This document shows positions 1 through 8,007 of a stretch of 34,669 bases of DNA, piece by piece. The notes beneath the pieces are model-generated. The model had not been told where the DNA came from. It worked only from the letters and a program-made list of their open reading frames with translations, and made no database searches. This stretch comes from Candidatus Aminicenantota bacterium (lineage in GTDB: Bacteria; Acidobacteriota; Aminicenantia; Aminicenantales; Aminicenantaceae), in contig CP070825.1 of NCBI GenBank assembly GCA_020344415.1, positions 4,186,630-4,221,298 on the forward strand. Reading direction: 5' to 3'. Both the position numbers and the translations under genes were made by a program. Within the stretch, counting starts at the first letter, position 1; each line of letters opens with the position of its first letter.

Positions 1-1225
1 GATCCTTAAATTTCCATATAATTTCTGATGCAAGCCTTCTTTCATCTTTATGGCTTTTTACTAAACGTTCTACCATATGATCATTTCGTTCTCCAGGTAT
101 CAATACTTTTTCCATTTTATCAGGAATTGTGGACATGTATATCAGATCCTTGATTATCATTTTAAGACGGGGATCACTCAATTTCATGCCATGCCTATTT
201 AACATTACTGCAATCCGTCCTTTAATTACCCAACTAATATTCAATTTCAAACTAATAATTAGGAATGGCCTAATCATTCTAAAATCAAGCTTTTCCAGAG
301 TATTCATATCACCCATTTTAATTAATGAGATGACTCTTTCCATTTTCTCCTTATTTTCCCACCCAATAGCATTAATTGCATTAAACGCTGCCAGCCCCAC
401 ATCACCATCCCTGTTACTGAGTAGTTTAGTGAGCGGATCAATAGCACTTTTATGTCCAATTTTTCCTAATACTTGAGCTGCTGTAATGCGAACATTGCTG
501 TCCTTATGTTTTAGAGCAGAGATCAGTTGTTCAACCGCGGGGTCACCTATCTTTACTAATACGTCAGCCACAGCCTTACGCATCGTGTCATCACATACCT
601 TAACAATCTTGAGGAGAGGCTTTACTGCATTTGAACTTATCTTGACACAATAATCCAATTCTCCTTTGAAAACCCAATATATCGTAGTTGCTTCAGTATC
701 ATCAGGCTGCCAGCCAATTTTTTCTAAAGCCTCGGTCAGCACTTCTCGCTCATCCCAGTTACATTGCTTGAGAGCAGATACAAGCGGTTTAAGGGCACAA
801 CTGTCTCCTATCTCACCTAAAGAAAAAATAATACGTTTTCGCATCATCTTTGCATTGCGATAATCCCCTTTCAGAGCATCAGACAGTGGTTTAATAGCGG
901 GTATGCCAATCATTATCAATGTATCGAAAACCGCATCGCAAATATCACCAGAATTTTTTTTAAGTAAATCAATAAGCGGCACTACTGCCTGAATATCTCC
1001 AATTTGTCCTAAAGACCGAACAGATGCTATGCGAACAGATTCGTTTTCATGATTAAGAGCGTCTACGAGAGGTTTTGTTGCATTGGAATTACCAATTTTC
1101 CCTAAAGCGCGAGCAGCTTGAATGCATACACTAATATCATTTTTATAGGACAAAGCTTTAATTAAGCCGGTGACATTACGCTTTTTTTCCAACTTCGCAA
1201 CATCGGGTGGTCCAAAGAGTGACAT
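1..1225 (-). CDS. HEAT-repeat protein, 3' end cut by window edge
   Basis: My reverse-strand reading gives an uninterrupted frame from an ATG at 1225 to the window edge, 408 codons without a stop. The start has a good ribosome site (TAGGAG, 8 bases upstream). The protein begins MSLFGPPDVAKLEKKRNV and is built of about 30-residue helical repeats with the PBS-lyase HEAT signature, such as AARALGKIGNSNATKPLVDAL and ASVRSLGQIGDIQAVVPLIDLL at residues 38-85, and further copies at about 140-165 and 215-285. HEAT arrays form solenoid scaffolds that bind proteins; some act on phycobilin or other cofactors, but nothing here indicates an enzyme. There is no signal peptide, so it is probably cytoplasmic. 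The stretch after residue 290 is less repetitive. The true C-terminus lies outside the window, and the partner is unknown. Confidence 0.85.
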   Translation of the reverse strand, partial: MSLFGPPDVAKLEKKRNVTGLIKALSYKNDISVCIQAARALGKIGNSNATKPLVDALNHENESVRIASVRSLGQIGDIQAVVPLIDLLKKNSGDICDAVFDTLIMIGIPAIKPLSDALKGDYRNAKMMRKRIIFSLGEIGDSCALKPLVSALKQCNWDEREVLTEALEKIGWQPDDTEATTIYWVFKGELDYCVKISSNAVKPLLKIVKVCDDTMRKAVADVLVKIGDPAVEQLISALKHKDSNVRITAAQVLGKIGHKSAIDPLTKLLSNRDGDVGLAAFNAINAIGWENKEKMERVISLIKMGDMNTLEKLDFRMIRPFLIISLKLNISWVIKGRIAVMLNRHGMKLSDPRLKMIIKDLIYMSTIPDKMEKVLIPGERNDHMVERLVKSHKDERRLASEIIWKFKD

Positions 1226-1809
1226 AATAAGTCTCCTATAAATATATTTCAAACCATTCCAAAGGGGATAAGAATTTCCTTTTCGGCTGCGCTGACGGAA
1301 TGAGCATCTTTGTCCTCATTTACCCTTCCAACCGTCGTTGGGGATTGTAGATCACGACTGAAAAGGTGTCAAGGAGCTCAATTAATTTACAATGTTGGCG
1401 TCGGTTCTTCCTCAGTTGGCACACTGTGGCCACCAAATGTGAATGAGAAGGAGGATTCAATATCAATTTCAAAAGGATATAAAGGTTCCGGATATATCTA
1501 TATATTTGTTATTGATTCGTCCAATTTTAGGGATGTTTACAGTGTTACGGTAGATGGAGTGAGCAAAGCAGTCATTTTGAGCAATATAATTCAGCAACCA
1601 ATTAATTTTGTAAGCAAATAGATGAGCAAAAAGCAACTAACATGAGTAAATTCTGTGACATAGGATATTGCGTGTGTTATTTTTTATTATGCCTGATACG
1701 ATTTCATGGGGAGATTACTGAACTGGTTTTGAAGGAGTATTTATAAAGAACAGACTTTTAGTGAGCTGCCTCCACAATGTGCCACCTGTAAAGTAAGATT
1801 TTAATGGGC
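1226..1809. other. Intergenic stretch with a possible gene remnant
   Basis: No convincing intact gene. A plus-strand frame from a TTG at 1310 to a stop at 1621 would give 103 residues. Its second half (DSSNFRDVYSVTVDGVSK and onward) looks like beta-strand protein, but the first third is poor, no ribosome site precedes it, and the frame opens just after a TGA at 1301. It may be the tail of a decayed secreted protein. The rest (1622-1809) shows nothing I recognise. Confidence 0.3.
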
Positions 1810-2775
1810 CTACTTTGAACCTTGATATTCAAATACCTTTCTCATTAGTTCAACTCTGTTACGTACACCAAGTTTCTTATATAAATTGTAATTGTGGTTT
1901 TTCACAGTATGCGGGGAGAGAAAAAGTCGATTTTGGATCTCCCTGTTGCTGAAACCGCGAAGAATGCACTCAAGAATCTCTCGTTCCCTGCCTGTAATGC
2001 TGTATTCGGATATGAGGTGCTCTAAATTTTCAGGATAGATGTTTAAAGAAATCCCGTTGGAATTTTCCATCCGTAATTTATAATTGCTCCAATAGATCGG
2101 AAATAAATTCATGAACCAGATAAAAATCATCATGAAAAAACCCTTGTACGGATATTTGAAAAGGTTCTGCACGAAAAAGACCGAGAGAATAGTGAGATAA
2201 AAGAATTGAAACAAGCGGAGAGCATGGTTTTGATCATAGATCGCAGCACGTTTTTCAAATATATTAAGGGCAAAAACAGCGATTACAACCAAATACACAC
2301 TCCCCCATATAATGTTACAGAAAAAATAAAGCCAGGCTTCATCTTGGTTGATCAAGAAGGCTGTCACGCCAATTCCGAAGGCGAAAGCGGATAGAATCAT
2401 TAGTAATAAATAAATTTTTTTTATCGGATTTTTCATGGGTTTACTCTGAATCTGATAAAGAGTTTTAACCAGCATATAAGAAACGGCAATGATCCCAAAA
2501 TACTCGATTCCCTTTCGAAAAAGGAATAATCCGTCGCCGATGTGACCCAACCTAATTGATTCGACACCTCCGGAGTCACTCATAATGTTAACTTTAAAAT
2601 ATCTTGTTACTGTCAGGGATATGACTATAAGATTCAGCATCAAGATATGGAGGCCGTATGTTCTTAAAAATAAATGTTTATGGATCTTGTACCTTGTGCT
2701 TGTGTGATGTACAGAGATAAATCCTAAAATAACGGATACGATATATCCCCCAATAAGCAGGTGCTGCATTTTCAA
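1810..2775 (-). CDS. LuxR-type regulator with N-terminal membrane domain
   Basis: This is a 321-residue protein. The first 230 residues carry about seven hydrophobic segments (near 5-22, 38-60, 88-108, 121-142, 148-172, 190-207 and 212-230). Residues 259-321 form a LuxR/FixJ helix-turn-helix: SITGREREILECILRGFSN, then the recognition helix LSPHTVKNHNYNLYKKLGV. It is therefore likely a one-component regulator held in the inner membrane that senses a signal there and binds DNA with its cytoplasmic tail. No receiver or kinase domain is present. The nearest divergent gene is the small secreted protein at 3047, which is a candidate target. The ligand is unknown. Confidence 0.85.
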   Translation of the reverse strand: MKMQHLLIGGYIVSVILGFISVHHTSTRYKIHKHLFLRTYGLHILMLNLIVISLTVTRYFKVNIMSDSGGVESIRLGHIGDGLFLFRKGIEYFGIIAVSYMLVKTLYQIQSKPMKNPIKKIYLLLMILSAFAFGIGVTAFLINQDEAWLYFFCNIIWGSVYLVVIAVFALNIFEKRAAIYDQNHALRLFQFFYLTILSVFFVQNLFKYPYKGFFMMIFIWFMNLFPIYWSNYKLRMENSNGISLNIYPENLEHLISEYSITGREREILECILRGFSNREIQNRLFLSPHTVKNHNYNLYKKLGVRNRVELMRKVFEYQGSK

Positions 2776-3046
2776 TTCTTCCTATACATTTAAAGTATAT
2801 GCCATTTGTCAATAAACTTTAAGTCCCAATTAGCGGTGGGAAAATTTACTTAGTGAAAATTGAGAGCCTTTTCCCATTGTTTCGAACGGATATTGACTTT
2901 ATATTTTATGTTGCAGTTGCTTTTGAAAGCACCCGTTGATTTCCGGTCCATCAATTGATGATCCGGAAGAAGGAATCCCTGGTTTGAGTTTGAAGGTGAG
3001 GCCAAAGTTATTAGTGATTAACTAAATATCAAAATTGGAGGTTTTT

Positions 3047-3502
3047 ATGAAAAAACATCTTGTCGTACTGATTATTATTATTGTTTCTTTCTTTTTTGCC
3101 GGTCAATTTTCCGCTCAAAACGCTGCTGTGAATCCGGAAAAAGAGGCCATTAAAAGAGTTGTTGTCGATGCTTATATTAACGGCTTCTTCAATAAGGGCG
3201 ATGCATCTCTGATCAAAAAAGGCATTCATCCTGACTGTGATGTGCTGGTCCTTAACAAAGGAAGCTTGATGAAAATTCATGCATATTCTTATGTTGACAG
3301 GTTTGAGAAAAATCCCGGTCCTCTCCATCCAGGGACAACTTATAAATTTACCGATGTTCATGTGACAGGATATGCGGGTTTGGCAATTGTCGAAATATTT
3401 CGAGAAGAGAAGCACGTCTACACGGATTATATCAGTTTATACAAGTTTGAGGATGGCTGGAAATTAGTGACAAAAATATTTTATAGGCATCTTCAGAACT
3501 GA
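3047..3502 (+). CDS. Secreted NTF2-like (putative lumazine-binding family) protein
   Basis: I place the start at the ATG at 3047 (MKKHLVVLIIIIVSFFFAG), because GGAGG lies 5 bases upstream. A TTG at 3035 would put the ribosome site inside the gene. The protein has 151 residues: a signal peptide of about 23 residues ending near FSAQ, then a single alpha+beta cone domain of the SnoaL/NTF2 fold. The pattern EKEAIKRVVVDAYINGFFN, a middle LHPGTTYKFTDVHVTG and a final YISLYKFEDGWKLVTKIFYR matches the 'putative lumazine-binding' group of that superfamily. These proteins are usually exported and of unknown function; lumazine binding is only a name. It is transcribed divergently from the LuxR-type regulator, 271 bases away. 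It stands alone, with no operon partner downstream. Confidence 0.75.
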   Translation: MKKHLVVLIIIIVSFFFAGQFSAQNAAVNPEKEAIKRVVVDAYINGFFNKGDASLIKKGIHPDCDVLVLNKGSLMKIHAYSYVDRFEKNPGPLHPGTTYKFTDVHVTGYAGLAIVEIFREEKHVYTDYISLYKFEDGWKLVTKIFYRHLQN

Positions 3503-3722
3503 CAAAAAGGAAATGTGCCAGTATACGAAGTAAGGTCTTGTGCATATTCATTTTGAAAAACTTGCTGAGATAGGTTTTTTCCGGCTGCAACAGGCTTTAT
3601 CTTGTCATGGGATAAGTGGTCGCGACGCTGTTTGTTCTTCTCTGTCTTCAGAACAGAAAGAAATTCATTTAACCCCAGAGTAGTCATACTGATCTTATAG
3701 CAATTCTTCCCTATGTTTGCAG

Positions 3723-3742
3723 GGGCTTGATTCATCAAGCCC
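3723..3742. repeat. REP-like palindrome GGGCTTGA-TTCA-TCAAGCCC
   Basis: An 8-bp perfect stem with a 4-base loop. A near-identical hairpin (loop TTTA, one G-T pair) lies at 26054-26073, next to a different gene. Two copies in one window suggest a dispersed repetitive extragenic palindrome rather than a gene-specific terminator. No T-run follows it. Confidence 0.6.
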
Positions 3743-3748
3743 ACGGGT

Positions 3749-3804
3749 TGTTAAAGAATTTTTGTACATTTTGTTATATTTTTGGGCACACTATGGGCAC
3801 AGTT
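3749..3804 (-). repeat. Direct repeat copy A, possible integrase-gene tail
   Basis: The stretch matches 5479-5534 in the same orientation with about 8 differences over 56 bases; the box TTTTTGGGCACAC is unchanged. Read on the minus strand, a short frame running into this repeat gives SQTLDLATVPIVCPKI and then a stop. The other copy gives KTVPKVCPKISQNV and a stop in the same register. This resembles the C-terminal tail of a tyrosine-integrase gene, which often lies next to a tRNA, but too little is left to prove it. Confidence 0.5.
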
Positions 3805-3908
3805 GCAAGATCAAGAGTTTGAGATATAAAGTTTCAGAAAAGGCAGTTAACATGAGTAAAATACGCAGGACTCAATTTTCAGTTTACATCTTCTTTATAT
3901 GAAGAGGT

Positions 3909-5033
3909 CTATTCAAATAGAGATAAGTAGTCTTTGTAAACAAATAGTCGGCCATATTTAACATTCTGATCTTTCTGCAATAAAATGCCTTCTTTGCAAA
4001 ATCGTCTTACCAATATATTTGCAGCTTCTCGGGAAAGACCCGTTGCTTCTTCAACCTTTTTTACATTAACAATGGGTAATTTATAGAGATGCTTCAATAG
4101 CACCATTGCGTTTTTACTTGCTCTACCTAGGCTCGACATCTTCTGCAGAATCTTTTCTCTAAGATCAATGATTTTATTTGAAGTCTCAATCGCTTGTTCA
4201 CAGATCTGAATAACACCCTCCAAGAAAAACACCAGCCATTCAGATACATTCCCTTTTCTATATTCATCTAAGAGCGAAAAATACTTGTTTCTATGCTTTT
4301 TCAAGTATTCTGAAAGATAAAGAACTGGTCGGTCCAAAACATTTTGATGGCAAAGATAAAATGTTATAAGTAATCTTCCAGTTCTTCCATTTCCATCTAT
4401 AAATGGGTGAATTGTCTCAAATTGACTATGAATTAAAGCAGCCTTTATTAATGTTGGTATGTTTTTGTGGGAATAAAAGAATTTCTCAAGGTTTCCCATT
4501 GCCGGCAGCACGTGCTGTGGTGGCGGGGGGACAAAACGCGCGTCATTTAGATTTGTTCCCATCACCCAATTCTGGTTATTGCGAAATCCTCCAGGCTGAG
4601 GAGATGTTGAACTTCGCGCACCAGTTAAAAGTGTCGCATGAACTTCTTTGATAAGTCTTAAAGATAACGGTAAATTGTTTAGTCTCTCTAACCCCTTATT
4701 CATCGCTTGGATGTAATGCAATATATCATCCACATCATCAGGAAGCTCAGGAGTCCTTTCGACTTCAGCTTGCAGGGCATCGGTAAGATTGGCTTTTGTT
4801 CCCTCCACCTGACTGGAATAAACAGCTTCTTTATTAATGTACATAAAAATAAAAAAACCGATGTCTGGAATAAGCTTAGTTAGACCATCAAGTTTGCCAA
4901 GCAAAAGATTGGCATCAGCTAAAGGTTTAATAATCTTAGATTCATTATAGGCGAAGTTTTTTGGAGGAAATTTGTCAGGTATAAAGGCATTATAATTCCC
5001 CTTTTGTTTTACATATTTTCCTATTTGTGTCAT
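3909..5033 (-). CDS. Fic family protein (probable AMPylator), class II
   Basis: This is a 374-residue protein. The Fic active-site motif HPFIDGNGRTGR is complete at residues 209-220, so the catalytic His, the acidic metal ligand and the Arg are all present. Fic enzymes usually transfer AMP to a Ser, Thr or Tyr on a target protein. The inhibitory motif (S/T)xxxE(G/N) appears as SSQVEG at 73-78, ahead of the Fic core; this makes it class II, with an N-terminal autoinhibitory helix. A Fic/DOC N-terminal domain covers about 15-95. The last 80 residues (RASKNAMVLLKHLYKLPIVN, then EEATGLSREAANILVRRF) form a winged helix that could bind DNA. No antitoxin partner is next to it. The promoter just upstream holds palindromes overlapping the -35 box, which suits autoregulation. 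Confidence 0.9.
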   Translation of the reverse strand: MTQIGKYVKQKGNYNAFIPDKFPPKNFAYNESKIIKPLADANLLLGKLDGLTKLIPDIGFFIFMYINKEAVYSSQVEGTKANLTDALQAEVERTPELPDDVDDILHYIQAMNKGLERLNNLPLSLRLIKEVHATLLTGARSSTSPQPGGFRNNQNWVMGTNLNDARFVPPPPQHVLPAMGNLEKFFYSHKNIPTLIKAALIHSQFETIHPFIDGNGRTGRLLITFYLCHQNVLDRPVLYLSEYLKKHRNKYFSLLDEYRKGNVSEWLVFFLEGVIQICEQAIETSNKIIDLREKILQKMSSLGRASKNAMVLLKHLYKLPIVNVKKVEEATGLSREAANILVRRFCKEGILLQKDQNVKYGRLFVYKDYLSLFE

Positions 5034-5057
5034 TTGTCTTCTCTAAAAATTTTAAAA

Positions 5058-5106
5058 GATGTCAACAATATAGCATTAAACTTGACATCTGTCAAGTGGA
5101 TGTCAA
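5058..5106 (-). promoter_or_regulatory. fic promoter with overlapping operator palindromes
   Basis: On the minus strand a -35 box TTGACA (5095-5090), a 17-base spacer and a -10 box TATATT (5072-5067) lie just upstream of the Fic start at 5033. The -35 sits inside a perfect palindrome CTTGACA-TC-TGTCAAG (5081-5096). The word GATGTCAA also occurs at 5058-5065 and 5099-5106 and inverted at 5082-5089, giving a second palindrome with a 9-base spacer. A repressor bound here would block the polymerase. The Fic protein's own winged helix is the nearest candidate. Confidence 0.7.
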
Positions 5107-5342
5107 CTTTTCTTATTTACAACTCATCTGCTGGATCGATATGAGAGGGACAGGTCACCTTATTGATTGAATCAAATCGTTTTATAGAGGGAATAATAAA
5201 AATGCCGTTTAATGTATATATTTAGCGACATTTCACTTTTAATTAGAAGAAATGATGTTAATCTGAAGTCTTAATGATTTTGATCTGGAGATTTGCTACG
5301 GAAAGCGAAGGAAGGATAGGCGAATTATTGAAGATAAATGAC

Positions 5343-5381
5343 GGGCGATACAGGATTTGAACCTGTGACTTCTACCGTGTG
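5343..5381 (-). repeat. tRNA-Val 3' half fragment, att-like
   Basis: These 39 bases are identical to 19694-19732, the part of the intact tRNA-Val gene from the anticodon loop to the end of the acceptor stem. Both copies are on the minus strand. Outside the match the sequence departs at once: the intact gene continues into its anticodon stem and D arm and has an encoded CCA, whereas here the 3' end reads GTCA. The fragment cannot be a functional tRNA. Identical 3' halves of a tRNA are the usual attachment core of tyrosine-integrase elements. Confidence 0.85.
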
Positions 5382-5478
5382 TAGTTATCACTCAAAAAAG
5401 AGAAAACGCAGAAAATAGGACATTTACCCTGTTGGAAGGGGTTTTTCCAGGCATTTTCCTTTACGATAATTTTCGATA

Positions 5479-5534
5479 TTTTAACGGATTTTTATACATT
5501 TTGTGATATTTTTGGGCACACTTTGGGCACAGTT
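5479..5534 (-). repeat. Direct repeat copy B, possible integrase-gene tail
   Basis: The second copy of the repeat at 3749-3804. It lies about 100 bases from the tRNA fragment, on the side of the proposed island. The reading register on the minus strand gives PEIKTVPKVCPKISQNV before a stop and opens after a TGA only about 16 codons upstream. If it is an integrase tail, only the tail is left. Confidence 0.5.
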
Positions 5535-5549
5535 TTAATTTCTGGTCAA

Positions 5550-6980
5550 TCAAAATAATGCTTTTGCCTGTTTAATAATTCCTTTTGCAAGGTCTGAAAA
5601 AATTAATATATAGAAAGGCTTTATGAGATACCAATACAGCCTTCCCCATAATCCTTTAGGAAGAAAATAAACAGTTTGAACGAGAACAGTGTCATCTACA
5701 GAAAATTCCAGCCAGGCTTTCCCAGGTGCCTTCATTTGGCTAAAAAGCAAAAGTCTTTTATCTTTTTTTAAATCAACAATCTTCCAAAAATCCAGACTGT
5801 CCCCTACTCTCAATGTCAATGGGTCTCTCCGTCCTCGATTCAAACCGGGTCCGCCAACGAGTTTATCTGTTGATCCTCGCAGCCTCCACAGCCAATCATA
5901 TCTAAACCATCCATTCTCCCCGCCAATGGATTGAACGGAAGCAAATATTATTTCCGAAGGAATCTCACCAAAATCATAAAATTTTTTATCCACAAAAACA
6001 GCTGCTTCAATTCGGTCTTGATCTTTTGTATCACATGCTTCTTCCGCGCTGCTATCACACCACCGGCTGATAACCTCATTTTTTTCCATATCTGCAAGTG
6101 CAGCTTTAATGGCATCTTTGTATGAAAGAAGAAAAATACGGGGGAAATATCTCTTAGCATTGTCATTCTGGATGACTGTCTCTGACTTCAATCCCTCGAC
6201 TAGCGCTCTCGCTATCCGATAAGAAACAGGAGTCATGAGTATCAGCCAATAAGAAGATAGTCTTGGTGATAATAGAGGAACAGGAATCAAGATCCTCCTC
6301 AGGCCCATAATTTTGGAGGCTCTGAGAAGCATCTCTTTAAAACTCATCTGCTCAGAGCCAATATCTACGACAAGATTTTTCTCGGTGTCGAGATCTTTTG
6401 CTTGAAACAGGTATTCCAATACATTGATAACACTGATAGGTTGGGTTTTTGTATGGACCCGTCTGGGCGTTATCATTAAAGGAAGATTTTGAACAAGATT
6501 TCGTATGATCTCGAAGCTTGCGCTACCTGATCCGATGATGATTCCAGCTCTAAACCATATGGTCTGGATAGAGTCTGGTCTGCTGCTGAGGATTTCTCCT
6601 GTTTCGATCCGGCTTAAAAGATGTTTGCTTGCGGTTTCCTTTCTGCCCAATCCTCCTAGATATATGATTCTTTGAACATTTTCAGCAATGCAGGCACCAA
6701 GAAAATTTTCAGCGCTTAAACGGTCAAGCTTTTCAAAATCTCCCCTTGCGCCCATAGAATGAATCAAGTAATAAGCAACATCTACGGCTTCCAGAGCTTT
6801 CCGGAGTGATTCTCGATCAAAGGTGCTGCCCTCGTAAATTTCCAATTGGTCTCTGTACTTATCCCGCACCTTTCTTTCGTTTCTGACAAATAAGCGGAGT
6901 TGGATATTTTCATCCTCAATGAGTCTTTCCTTGAGCCTTCTTCCGATATAGCCTGTAGCACCAGTCAGCAGGACCTTCAT
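5550..6980 (-). CDS. SDR-family NAD(P)-binding protein with DUF2867 domain
   Basis: This is a 476-residue protein. Residues 1-300 form an atypical short-chain dehydrogenase fold: the dinucleotide-binding GATGYIGR at 7-14, then VDVAYYLIHSMGARGDFEKLD and IIYLGGLGR, typical of the NmrA-like/DUF2867 group. Residues from about 330 to the end are the DUF2867 domain, with GGENGWFRYDWLWRLRGSTD, then GGPGLNRGRRDPLTLRVGDSL. The substrate is not known. A GGTGAG ribosome site precedes the ATG. Homologues are often found beside photolyase and DUF1295/DUF2177 genes in light-responsive clusters, and all three of those families lie within 12 kb here. It is transcribed as the last gene of its strand before the tRNA fragment. 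The outer-membrane pseudogene upstream is on the same strand, 65 bases away. Confidence 0.85.
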   Translation of the reverse strand: MKVLLTGATGYIGRRLKERLIEDENIQLRLFVRNERKVRDKYRDQLEIYEGSTFDRESLRKALEAVDVAYYLIHSMGARGDFEKLDRLSAENFLGACIAENVQRIIYLGGLGRKETASKHLLSRIETGEILSSRPDSIQTIWFRAGIIIGSGSASFEIIRNLVQNLPLMITPRRVHTKTQPISVINVLEYLFQAKDLDTEKNLVVDIGSEQMSFKEMLLRASKIMGLRRILIPVPLLSPRLSSYWLILMTPVSYRIARALVEGLKSETVIQNDNAKRYFPRIFLLSYKDAIKAALADMEKNEVISRWCDSSAEEACDTKDQDRIEAAVFVDKKFYDFGEIPSEIIFASVQSIGGENGWFRYDWLWRLRGSTDKLVGGPGLNRGRRDPLTLRVGDSLDFWKIVDLKKDKRLLLFSQMKAPGKAWLEFSVDDTVLVQTVYFLPKGLWGRLYWYLIKPFYILIFSDLAKGIIKQAKALF

Positions 6981-7045
6981 GGTATCAACTCACCTATTTT
7001 GAAGATTTCATTCTTTTCTTATTTTTATGAGCTAATGGAATAGAA

Positions 7046-7795
7046 TTAAAATCGGAAAGTCGCGCCCGCAACGACGAAATGGATCAGGGCAAAATTATAT
7101 ACTTCTTCCACATCGGCACCTCCTTCGAGGATTCTGTAACCCGCTTTCAGCGTAAGGTCTTCTCTCAGATGGTACTGCAAAGCCAGCAAGACATCTTCAG
7201 CACGCCCCTGTTTCGCAGCTAAAGCATCCCCGGCCAACAGCAAGCTTATATTTTTGGCAAAATCCCACTCAATAAGGAAATTAATCAAAGGTACAAACCC
7301 CACGTTTGTTTTTTCGGATTTTTTATTTTTTCCTTACACACTCACGAGTGCATCCCTGATCTTTGCGGAGAATCCGATCCCAATCTTCCAATTTTCTTTT
7401 CTTAAAATGCTATACCGATAGGTCAGGCGATAAGAGTTGAAGCGGTATACAGCCTTTAGAGGAATATCTGCTGGAAAATCTTCCTCGAAAAACCTAATTG
7501 ATTTGTTGACGCTTCCTGAAGCATTCAAGCTCAAGGGAGCCACAAAAACAGAAAGGGTGTGTTTTTGACCTATTTGATAACCTAGAAGCAGCCTAAAAAA
7601 AAGGGCGGGGTCCGTTTTGAGATCTTTGGAAAGAGAAAATTGAGTACCCGTATCTCGAGGGATCCTGACATTATTATAGCCGCTGAATACTCCTCCGGTT
7701 TCGACGTCAACGAACCACTTTGAATAACCATTCGAACATACTGATAACAGGAGAATTGCCAAGAAAATGTAAATGTTTTTTCTTCTTGTCTTCAT
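7046..7795 (-). pseudogene. Outer-membrane beta-barrel protein interrupted by an in-frame stop
   Basis: Two frames, 7795-7334 and 7303-7046, are in the same register and separated only by a TAA at 7336-7334; the codons between read GKNKKSEKTNV in frame. Together they make one protein of about 249 residues. It has a signal peptide (MKTRRKNIYIFLAILLLSVC), alternating beta-strand sequence such as YRFNSYRLTYRYSILR, and a terminal phenylalanine (AGATFRF), the outer-membrane assembly signal. A single C-to-T change from CAA (Gln) would explain the stop. The truncated 153-residue product would lose the last strands and the terminal signal, so it is probably not inserted. The second half has only a GTG (7303) without a clear ribosome site. 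Sequencing error is the alternative. Function of the intact protein is unknown. Confidence 0.75.
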
Positions 7796-7945
7796 GGATA
7801 TGTCTCCCTAAATTTTAGCATTTTCAGCAATTTAATTAAAATAAAATTTCTAAAAGGACCTTGGGGGAACAGATATCCCCGTTCAATCCTATGGATCTCT
7901 TCCTATTCCCCACAAAAAATCACGAAATCTTTTATCTTTAAACCG

Positions 7946-7987
7946 AAAAAAAAGGGCGGTGTTTGATGAACAACCGCCCTTATTTTC
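7946..7987 (-). terminator. Intrinsic terminator of the fasciclin gene
   Basis: Read on the minus strand, AAGGGCGGT (7981-7973) pairs perfectly with ACCGCCCTT (7960-7952) around a 12-base loop, followed directly by a run of T. It lies just past the stop of the fasciclin gene at 8008. Confidence 0.9.
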
Positions 7988-8007
7988 TGGTAATGTGATT
8001 AGGTCGA

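Larger units (their letters stand above)
3503..3908. other. Non-coding stretch with REP hairpin and repeat copy A
   Basis: There is no convincing gene here. The stretch holds a perfect hairpin at 3723-3742 and the first copy of a 56-bp repeat at 3749-3804, both listed separately. Short frames on both strands lack ribosome sites and recognisable protein. Confidence 0.6.
5107..5549. other. Non-coding stretch with tRNA fragment and repeat copy B
   Basis: No gene is visible. The interval between the Fic promoter and the end of the SDR gene contains the tRNA-Val 3' fragment at 5343-5381 and repeat copy B at 5479-5534, listed separately. The remainder is A+T-rich with no other structure I can support. 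Confidence 0.6.

Noticed and set aside
129..863. Plus-strand frames of 115 and 65 residues
   Set aside because: They are antisense to the HEAT-repeat gene, whose frame is continuous and has clear family repeats.
3493..3744. Minus-strand frame of 83 residues
   Set aside because: No ribosome site, no recognisable domain, and it runs through the REP hairpin and into the end of the upstream gene.
5343..5381. A second tRNA gene
   Set aside because: Only the 3' half is present. There is no D arm or 5' acceptor strand, and the CCA end is changed.
7334..7336. Programmed readthrough or codon reassignment at the TAA
   Set aside because: Other genes in the window end normally at TAA, and no selenocysteine- or pyrrolysine-type context is visible. 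A point mutation or error is simpler.
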